Part shown: positions 58,225 to 64,000 of the stretch, piece by piece
Position numbering within the stretch: position 1 is the stretch's first letter
Layout: every line of letters begins with the position of its first letter
Source of the DNA: SZAS-79 sp964599095
GTDB lineage: Bacteria; Pseudomonadota; Gammaproteobacteria; Burkholderiales; SG8-39
Assembly: GCA_964599095.1 (NCBI GenBank)
Contig: CAZREB010000004.1
Span: 248,001 to 312,000 of the forward strand
Length of the DNA stretch: 64,000 bases
Direction: 5' to 3'
Translations under genes and position numbers: made by a program
Notes under the pieces: generated by a model
What the model was told of the DNA's origin: nothing
What the model saw: the letters and a program-made list of their open reading frames with translations, nothing else
The model's database searches: none

Positions 58225-59079
58225 ATGACAGCGCGCGATACCCGTTACAGGACGATCGAAGTGCGGCCCGTCGCCGGCGCGCTCGGTGCGGAGGTGGGCG
58301 GCGTGAACCTTGCGCAGTTGCCGGATGCGGCGACGATCGCCGAGATCCGGCGTGCGTTCCTCGAGCACCTGGTGATCTTCTTTCGCGGCCAGGACTTGTC
58401 TATGGAGCAATACATGGCCTTTGCGCGCTCGATGGGCACGCCGGTCGAGTATCCGTTCGTCAAGGGGCTGCCGGGGTACCCGCACATCATCGAGGTGAAG
58501 AAGCTCGAGCACGAGCGCGTGAATTTCGGCGGCGTCTGGCACTCCGACACCGCGTATCTCGACGAGCCGCCGATGGGCAGCATGCTGCTCGCGCGCGAGA
58601 TCCCGCCCTATGGCGGCGACACGCTGTTCGCGAACCAGTACCTCGCCTACGAATCGCTGTCCGCGGGCATGCAGCGGATGCTCGAAGGCATGCAGGCGAT
58701 CAACACGTCGGCCAAGGCCGACGTGTCCAGGACGCGCGAGGACCGCATCAGGTCCGACGGCCGCGAAGAAGCGAGGAAGGACTACGCGGTCGCGCATCCG
58801 GTGGTGCGTACGCACCCGGAGACCGGCCGCAAGGCGCTGTACGTGAACATCGCCCATACCGCGCGCTTCGAGGGCATGACCGATGAGGAGAGCGCGCCGC
58901 TGCTCGGCTACCTGTTCCAGCACCAGGTGCGGCCGGAATTCACCTGCCGCTTCGTCTGGCAGCCCGGCTCGATCGCCTTCTGGGACAACCGCTGCGCGCA
59001 GCACAACCCCGTGAACGACTACCACGGCTATCGCCGCGTGATGCACAGGATCACGCTGGCGGGCGAGCGCCCGCGCTAG
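58225..59079 (+). CDS. TauD/TfdA-family Fe(II)/2-oxoglutarate dioxygenase
   Basis: This 284-residue protein matches the TauD/TfdA core more closely than the one at 2752. The N-terminus is VRPVAGALGAEVGGVNL. The HxD motif is in VWHSDTAYL, the distal histidine is in CAQHNPVNDY and the co-substrate arginine is in RVMHRITL. Family substrates include taurine, 2,4-D and alkylsulfates. It is divergent from fbp with a shared 118-bp promoter region and probably makes a leaderless mRNA. Confidence 0.94.
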   Translation: MTARDTRYRTIEVRPVAGALGAEVGGVNLAQLPDAATIAEIRRAFLEHLVIFFRGQDLSMEQYMAFARSMGTPVEYPFVKGLPGYPHIIEVKKLEHERVNFGGVWHSDTAYLDEPPMGSMLLAREIPPYGGDTLFANQYLAYESLSAGMQRMLEGMQAINTSAKADVSRTREDRIRSDGREEARKDYAVAHPVVRTHPETGRKALYVNIAHTARFEGMTDEESAPLLGYLFQHQVRPEFTCRFVWQPGSIAFWDNRCAQHNPVNDYHGYRRVMHRITLAGERPR

Positions 59080-59191
59080 TCGCCCTTCCTGGCCGGCGCC
59101 CTCGCCGGCAGTAACTCATCCTTGCCGCCGCCCCAGGCGGGTTGCGCCGTGGGCGCGGGAGGGCGATGATGCGCCCAACCTGGGGAGGGGG

Positions 59192-61459
59192 ATGGACCAA
59201 CGGGCCTTTGCGCGTGTGCCGGCCGATCCGGAGCTGCTCGGTGCCGTCCGGGCAGTCGCGCCGTTCGACTCGCTTGCGCAAGACCTGCTCGAGGCGGTGT
59301 GCGCTTCGATGACGCGGATTGCGCTGCCTGCGGGCGCGGCGCTGTTCGAAGCCGGCGCGCACGCCGATTCGCTCTATGTCGTGATTCGCGGCACGCTGCG
59401 CGCAGCCGATCCGGCACAGGCCGCATCGTCCGCGGCAGCGATCGGCCCCGGCCAGTTGCTCGGCGAGATGCAGATCCTCACCGGCGGCCGCCATCCCGCG
59501 ACGATCCGCGCCGAATCCGCCTGCGATCTCGCGAAGCTCGCGAAAGGCGACCTCGAGCGCCTCGCCCAGCGTTCCCCGCAACTCGTCCTCGCGCTCGGGC
59601 AATCGATCCGCAGGCGCCTTGGCCAGGAGCAGCTTGCGGGCGTGCTGAAGGACGTGTTCGGCGAACTGGACGAGGCTTCCCTGCGCCGGATCGAAGGCGA
59701 GCTCGAATGGATCGAGCTGCGCCAGGGCGAGGCGCTGTTCCAGCAGGACGAGGCGAGCGACTGCATGTACATCGTCGTGAGCGGGCGCCTGATCGGCGTG
59801 CGCGAGACCGGCAAGGGCCGCCGCGTGGTCGCCGAGATCGGCCGCGGGGAGAGCATCGGGGAGATGGGGTTCTTCACCGGCGAGCCGAGGTCGCTCGCGA
59901 TCTATGCGCGCCGCACCAGCCACCTGGTGCGCTTCATGAAGCCGGTGTTCGACCGGATCAGCCACGAGCACCCGCGCGCGATGCTCTACATCACCGAGCT
60001 GCTGATCAAGCGGCTGCGCCGCGCCTCGGGCTACGCACGCGAGAATTTCGAGCGCAGCAACATCGTCGTGCTTCCGCTGGGCGAGGGTCGGCGCGCTACC
60101 GAATTCACCGGGCGGCTGGTCGACGCACTGCGGGTGCACGGCAAGTCGCTCTACGTGAGCGCGGAGCGCCTGGACGCCTTCATCGGCGTGCCCGGGTTCG
60201 CGCAGACGAGTGCCGACAGCCCGCTCGACCTCGCGCTCGACGCCGGCCTGGACGAGCGTGAATCGGGCTACCGCTACGCCGTGTACGAATGCGACCCGGG
60301 CGATACCGCGTGGACGCGCCGGTGCATCGAGCGCGCCGACCGGGTCCTGCTGGTCGCCGACGCGGATGCCGAACCGGGCGTGTCGAGCGTCGAGCAGCGG
60401 CTCCTCGGCCCGCAGACCGACCTGACCGCGGCGCGTAGGACGCTCGTGCTTGTGCATCCGGAGACGACCGGAATGCCGGCCGGCACGCGGTACTGGCTCG
60501 CGCCCCGGACGCTCGAAGGGCACCACCACGTGCGCTGGGACCGGGACGCGGACTTTGCGCGCCTCGCGCGTTTCCTCACCGGCAACGCCATCGGCACGGT
60601 GCTCGGCGGCGGCGGTGCGCGCGGGTTTGCGCACCTCGGGGTGATCCGTGCCCTGCGCGAAGCCGGGATCCCGATCGACCTGATCGGCGGCACTTCGATG
60701 GGCGCGCTGATCGCTGCGCAGCCCGCGCTCGGCTGGGACGACTCGACCATGCTCGAGATGAACCGCCGCTCGTTCGTCGACAGGAAGCCGGTCACGATTC
60801 GCGACTACACGCTGCCGGTCTACGCGCTGATCGACTGCGCGCGCCTGGACCGCAATCTCAACATCCCCTATGGCGACGTGCGGATCGAAGACCTGTGGAC
60901 CGGCTACTTCTGCGTATCGAGCAACCTCACGCGGGCCGAGCCGAAAGTGCACCGCGAAGGCCCGGTCTGGAAGGCGATCCGCGCGAGCCTGGCATTGCCG
61001 GGCGTGTTCGAACCGGTGGTCGACGGCACCGAGCTGCTGGTCGACGGCGGCGTGCTGAACAACCTGCCCGGCGACGTGATGCGATCCCTGGGCGGCGGCT
61101 GGGTGATCGCGGTGGACGTGAGCCTGGACCGTGACCTCGAAATGCGCGAATCGGCGCTGCCTTCGCCGTGGAAGGTGCTGCGCAACTGGATGAACCCGTT
61201 CGGCAAGCCGTTCGGCCTGCCGAACATCGTCGACCTGATGATGCGCACCACGCTGCTGGCGAGCGTGCAGAAGACCGAGAGCGTGAAGAAGCTCGTGGAC
61301 CTCTACATCCAGCCGCCGGTGGGACGCTTCGGCCTGATGCAGTTCGATTCGTTCGACGACATCGCCTCGGCCGGGTACCTGCACGCACAAGCCGCGCTGC
61401 GTGACTGGATGAGCGAGCGGCCGGAGCTCGGCCGGATGCTGCAGCCGACGGCGCAGTGA
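59192..61459 (+). CDS. Patatin-like phospholipase with two cyclic-nucleotide-binding domains
   Basis: This 755-residue protein is of the neuropathy-target-esterase type. Two cNMP-binding domains lie at about residues 20-140 and 150-265 (GQLLGEMQILTG; GESIGEMGFFTGEPRSLAIYA). A nucleotide-like linker follows. The patatin domain starts near residue 465 with GGGGARGFAHLG and has the catalytic serine in GGTSMGAL and the aspartate in VDGGVLNN. It hydrolyses phospholipids or lysophospholipids, probably at the membrane. The nucleotide domains may respond to a ligand or only help targeting. Confidence 0.95.
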   Translation: MDQRAFARVPADPELLGAVRAVAPFDSLAQDLLEAVCASMTRIALPAGAALFEAGAHADSLYVVIRGTLRAADPAQAASSAAAIGPGQLLGEMQILTGGRHPATIRAESACDLAKLAKGDLERLAQRSPQLVLALGQSIRRRLGQEQLAGVLKDVFGELDEASLRRIEGELEWIELRQGEALFQQDEASDCMYIVVSGRLIGVRETGKGRRVVAEIGRGESIGEMGFFTGEPRSLAIYARRTSHLVRFMKPVFDRISHEHPRAMLYITELLIKRLRRASGYARENFERSNIVVLPLGEGRRATEFTGRLVDALRVHGKSLYVSAERLDAFIGVPGFAQTSADSPLDLALDAGLDERESGYRYAVYECDPGDTAWTRRCIERADRVLLVADADAEPGVSSVEQRLLGPQTDLTAARRTLVLVHPETTGMPAGTRYWLAPRTLEGHHHVRWDRDADFARLARFLTGNAIGTVLGGGGARGFAHLGVIRALREAGIPIDLIGGTSMGALIAAQPALGWDDSTMLEMNRRSFVDRKPVTIRDYTLPVYALIDCARLDRNLNIPYGDVRIEDLWTGYFCVSSNLTRAEPKVHREGPVWKAIRASLALPGVFEPVVDGTELLVDGGVLNNLPGDVMRSLGGGWVIAVDVSLDRDLEMRESALPSPWKVLRNWMNPFGKPFGLPNIVDLMMRTTLLASVQKTESVKKLVDLYIQPPVGRFGLMQFDSFDDIASAGYLHAQAALRDWMSERPELGRMLQPTAQ

Positions 61460-61471
61460 GCCGCCGCGCGG

Positions 61472-61696
61472 CTAGCCGGTGATCTTCTCGGTCAGGCGGC
61501 GCGCCCAGGGCGCGACGACGATTGCGCTGGGAAACGCAACGCACCAGGTCAGGAACCACGCGCGCAGCCAGCGCGTCACGAAGTCCGGCGTCAGGCCGAC
61601 GTTCAGCGCAGTCGTGATGCCGCTGACGATCATCACCATGACCAGCGTGAGGAAGAACGCAAACACGACCGGGAAGAATTTCTTGGGGATTTTCAT
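61472..61696 (-). CDS. DUF2798 small membrane protein
   Basis: A 74-residue protein with two hydrophobic helices (VVFAFFLTLVMVMIVSG and FLTWCVAFPSAIVVAPWA) and the DUF2798 spacing: a KKFFPVVFAF start, a WLRAWFLTW middle and a basic end. The start MKIPKKF at 61696 is preferred to an ATG 30 nt upstream. Function is unknown. It is convergent with the patatin gene and divergent from the DsrE operon. Confidence 0.75.
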   Translation of the reverse strand: MKIPKKFFPVVFAFFLTLVMVMIVSGITTALNVGLTPDFVTRWLRAWFLTWCVAFPSAIVVAPWARRLTEKITG

Positions 61697-61829
61697 AGGG
61701 GCGCAGATTAGCCCCAACGGCCGCACGCACGCAAATCCTCCCGCGACGGGGTGCTGGCGCAGGAACGATCGGCGCGCTGTTTCCCCTGCCGGGAATATGG
61801 ATTAGACTTGAAATCGACAGCAACGACCG

Positions 61830-62234
61830 GTGGTGCGCGCGGTGTCTTCCAACAAGCTGAGAATCGTGGTGGTGTCGGGGACGCGCGAACGGCTGCAGAT
61901 GGCTGCCATGGTGGCCTCGGTCGGCGCGGTCAGCGGCGACGAGGTGATGGTGTTCCTGTCGATGAACGCGCTGCCGTATTTCGTCAAGGGCGCGTCGCAG
62001 GAGGCGCCCTCCGAGGGGCCGGTAGGCGAGCTGCTCGCGCAAAAGAACGTTCCCGCCTTCAAGCACCTGTTCGAGCAGGCGGTCGAACTGGGCGACGCGA
62101 AGATCCACCCGTGTTCTATGGCCATGGACGTGCTTTCGCTGGAACCCGAGGCCCTCGAGCCCTACATGGGCGAGCCGCTGGGGCTGACCAAGTTCCTCGA
62201 CGATTGCCGGGACGCGCAGGTTTGGTCGTTCTAG
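61830..62234 (+). CDS. DsrE/DsrF-like sulfur-carrier protein
   Basis: This 134-residue protein of the DsrE family starts with GTG at 61830 (further GTGs at 61833 and 61842 are possible). It has an N-terminal LRIVVVSGTRERLQMAAMVAS strand-loop, EVMVFLSMNAL, and a conserved cysteine in KIHPCSMAMDVL. Family members carry persulfide sulfur between oxidation enzymes. It is the first gene of a four-gene set with TusA, an SQR-like flavoprotein and a DUF1641 protein. Confidence 0.9.
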   Translation: MVRAVSSNKLRIVVVSGTRERLQMAAMVASVGAVSGDEVMVFLSMNALPYFVKGASQEAPSEGPVGELLAQKNVPAFKHLFEQAVELGDAKIHPCSMAMDVLSLEPEALEPYMGEPLGLTKFLDDCRDAQVWSF

Positions 62235-62262
62235 GCCGGACCATCGGACAAGAGATTCGAAG

Positions 62263-62493
62263 ATGACGCAAAAAAAACTGGTCGATGCGCGCGGCAGCTT
62301 CTGCCCGGGGCCGTTGATGGAGCTGATCGCGCAACTCAAGATGGCCGAGGTCGGGGATGAGCTCGAGATCCTGTCCTCCGACAAGGGGTCGGCCTCGGAC
62401 ATTCCGCAATGGATCAGGAAGGTGGGCCACGAACTGCTCGGCACGCGCGAAGAGGCAGGCGTGTGGCACATCACCGTGAAGAAACTCAAGTAG
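62263..62493 (+). CDS. TusA-family sulfur-carrier protein
   Basis: A 76-residue protein with the TusA fold and the CPxP motif FCPGPLMELI near residue 14, where the cysteine carries a persulfide. DELEILSSDKGSASDIPQWI and the C-terminal VWHITVKKLK are typical. It follows the DsrE gene by 28 nt. In sulfur-oxidising bacteria TusA passes sulfur to Dsr or Hdr systems; here the acceptor may be the flavoprotein that follows. Confidence 0.93.
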   Translation: MTQKKLVDARGSFCPGPLMELIAQLKMAEVGDELEILSSDKGSASDIPQWIRKVGHELLGTREEAGVWHITVKKLK

Positions 62494-62532
62494 GCCTGTC
62501 GCAACGAATGCGAACTCAATGAGGAGGATGAA

Positions 62533-63666
62533 ATGCGGATTCTGATCGTGGGTGGAGGCATGGGCGGAACGATCCTCGCCAACAACCTTGCGCGCCGGCT
62601 GCCGGCGGAAGTGCGCGGCGGCAAGGCGAAGATCACCATGCTCTCGGCATCCGACAAGCATATGTACCAGCCGGGACTGCTGTACACGGCGTTCGGCCGA
62701 ATGACGCCCGACGAGCTGTACCGCGACCAGGCGAGCCTGCTCGAGCCGGGCATCGACTTCTTCGTCGACCCGGTCACCGAATTCAAGCTCGACAACAACC
62801 AGGTCGTCACCAAGAGCGGCAAGACCTGGGATTACGACACGCTGGTGATAGCGACCGGCTCGCGCATGGTCCCCGAGACGATCCCGGGACTGGCCGAGAA
62901 TTCGGAGACCTTCTATACCGAGGAGAGCGCGGTCAAGATGTTCAAGCGGCTGCAGGCGTTCCAGGGAGGGCGCGTGGTGATCACGGTCGGCGTGCCGCAC
63001 AAGTGCCCGATGGCGCCGCTCGAGATCACGTTCATGCTCTACGACTACTTCAAGGACCGTGGCATCCTCGACAAGGTCCAGATGCACTACACCTACCCGA
63101 TCGGCCGCACCCACAGCCTGGAGCCGGTCGCGAAGTGGGCCACGCCCGAGTTCGAGCGTCTCGGCATCACCTACGAGACGCTGTTCAACATGAAGGAAGT
63201 CGACGGCGCGAAAAAGATCCTGCGCAGCGAGGAAGGCTCGGAGACGCCGTTCGACCTGCTGATCGCGATCCCCGCGCACAAGGGGATGGAGGTGATCGAG
63301 AAAGGCGGGCTCGGCCAGGGCGGCTGGGTGCCGGTGAACCGGAATCGCCTGAACATGGAAGGCCGGACCAACGTGTTCGCGCTGGGCGACACGACCAATA
63401 TCCCGATCAGCAAGGCCGGGTCGACGGCCCACTACGAGGCCGAGGCGCTCGCCGAGAACCTGGCGGCGATGGTGAAGATGGGCAGCCCGGTGCGCGACTA
63501 CGACGGGAAGGTCTTCTGCTTCATCGAAGCCGGCAAGGATCGCGCGACCTATGCCATGTTCAACTACCTCAATCCCCCCGAGCCGAAAGCGCCGACCAAG
63601 GCGATGCACTGGTTCAAGATGGCGTACAACAAGCTTTACTGGGCCACGGCACGCGGCCTTTTGTAA
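62533..63666 (+). CDS. SQR-like FAD/NAD(P)-dependent oxidoreductase
   Basis: This 377-residue flavoprotein of the sulfide:quinone reductase/flavocytochrome c superfamily has an N-terminal FAD motif ILIVGGGMGGTILANNLA. VIATGSRMVP, GVPHKCPMAP (candidate redox cysteine) and NVFALGDTTNIPISKAGS follow. A second cysteine is in KVFCFIEAGKDRA. The classic three-cysteine SQR set is not fully present. The C-terminal amphipathic end (HWFKMAYNKLYWATARG) fits membrane attachment. It probably oxidises sulfide or a protein persulfide, in operon with DsrE and TusA. Confidence 0.9.
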   Translation: MRILIVGGGMGGTILANNLARRLPAEVRGGKAKITMLSASDKHMYQPGLLYTAFGRMTPDELYRDQASLLEPGIDFFVDPVTEFKLDNNQVVTKSGKTWDYDTLVIATGSRMVPETIPGLAENSETFYTEESAVKMFKRLQAFQGGRVVITVGVPHKCPMAPLEITFMLYDYFKDRGILDKVQMHYTYPIGRTHSLEPVAKWATPEFERLGITYETLFNMKEVDGAKKILRSEEGSETPFDLLIAIPAHKGMEVIEKGGLGQGGWVPVNRNRLNMEGRTNVFALGDTTNIPISKAGSTAHYEAEALAENLAAMVKMGSPVRDYDGKVFCFIEAGKDRATYAMFNYLNPPEPKAPTKAMHWFKMAYNKLYWATARGLL

Positions 63667-63678
63667 AAGGGGGCGGAC

Positions 63679-64000
63679 ATGAGCGAACAGGTGCGTGAAG
63701 CGACGCCTTCGAGCGAAGTCGACAGGCTGATCGAGGCGGCCCGGGATTCGATGACCGACGAGATGGTCGGCCGGCTCTCGGCGACGGTCGGCGACGGGGT
63801 GGACCTGATGGACAGGATCAATCGCGCCGGCCTGGCCCGCGCGATCCCGGCGCTCGCGGATCTGGTGAACAACGGCGACCTCGACCGCCTGGTCCAGCTG
63901 GCGCGGCTCTACGGGTCGGCGCAGGACGCGATGACCGACGAGATGGTCGGCCGGCTGGCCGAGACCGCGGCCGACGGGCTCGGTTTCATCGACCAGGCGA
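63679..64000 (+). CDS. DUF1641 domain protein, partial
   Basis: The first 107 residues of a protein with DUF1641 features, cut by the window end. The visible part repeats a unit: DSMTDEMVGRLSATVGDGVD and DAMTDEMVGRLAETAADGLG, about 60 residues apart. A hydrophobic/Leu-rich helix lies between them. AGGGGGCGG precedes the ATG at 63679. DUF1641 genes recur beside SQR-like and formate/sulfur genes, where they may be accessory helical proteins; the function is unknown. Confidence 0.8.
   Translation, partial: MSEQVREATPSSEVDRLIEAARDSMTDEMVGRLSATVGDGVDLMDRINRAGLARAIPALADLVNNGDLDRLVQLARLYGSAQDAMTDEMVGRLAETAADGLGFIDQA

Noticed and set aside
1..64000. tRNA, rRNA and intact transposase genes
   Set aside because: I looked through the intergenic spacers and found no cloverleaf-like or rRNA-like stretch and no transposase motif; absence is by eye only.

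Overview
The window is a 64 kb piece of a high-GC draft or metagenome-derived genome with one 100-N scaffold gap at 27804-27903. It fits an environmental betaproteobacterium of the Burkholderiales type. The main sign is six Bug/TctC-type substrate receptors of tripartite tricarboxylate transporters (TTT), none with the membrane genes TctA/TctB nearby. Short ATGA or TGATG overlaps are common, and the rest is mostly catabolic genes: Rieske oxygenases, TauD/TfdA dioxygenases, FAH hydrolases, SDRs and a molybdenum hydroxylase. I saw no rRNA, tRNA, CRISPR array, phage or intact transposase gene.

Layout. (1) 1-7.2 kb: a Rieske oxygenase-IclR-receptor operon, then a TauD/TfdA dioxygenase, a sugar-nucleotide-type epimerase, a divergent ROK repressor and a second receptor. 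Two matching 24-bp operators lie before the dioxygenase and before the second receptor. (2) 7.3-13.2 kb: an FHA membrane protein, a voltage-sensor/CorA fusion, a DUF3562 protein, an RDD membrane protein and a DUF2252 protein. (3) 13.3-21.6 kb: a glutamine-synthetase-like ligase coupled to a Rieske oxygenase, divergent from a complete branched-chain-type ABC importer (receptor, livHMGF) and an extra LolD-like ATPase. (4) 21.6-28.4 kb: a UbiA prenyltransferase, an orphan formate dehydrogenase cytochrome b subunit, a TauE/SafE permease and an enoyl-CoA hydratase on the minus strand. They face FAH, RidA and a receptor on the plus strand, which ends at the gap. (5) 28.4-34.4 kb: two SDRs, a FitA/VapC-like toxin-antitoxin pair, and an amidohydrolase-DadA-like oxidase-receptor operon. 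(6) 34.4-40.3 kb: a signalling block with a GGDEF cyclase, a five-PAS histidine kinase and an HDOD protein. (7) 40.3-52.7 kb: mixed redox and catabolic genes, including an orphan CoxL-like molybdenum hydroxylase coupled to a CocE-type hydrolase and a receptor. (8) 52.8-59.1 kb: a pdxH-kinase-enolase-like operon, a SWIB protein, fbp with a half-size EamA protein, and a TfdA-like dioxygenase. (9) 59.2-64 kb: a patatin with two cyclic-nucleotide domains, then a DsrE-TusA-SQR-like-DUF1641 sulfur-transfer operon cut by the window end.

Several loci pair an uptake receptor with a hydrolase or oxygenase, which suggests an organism that scavenges diverse organic acids, amides and aromatics. Three kinds of small non-coding repeat lie between genes: a 62-nt element in three copies, an 81-bp inverted-repeat element, and a 213-bp nested palindrome whose terminal motif resembles that of the 81-bp element.

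All functions are inferred from sequence motifs and context; no database search was run.
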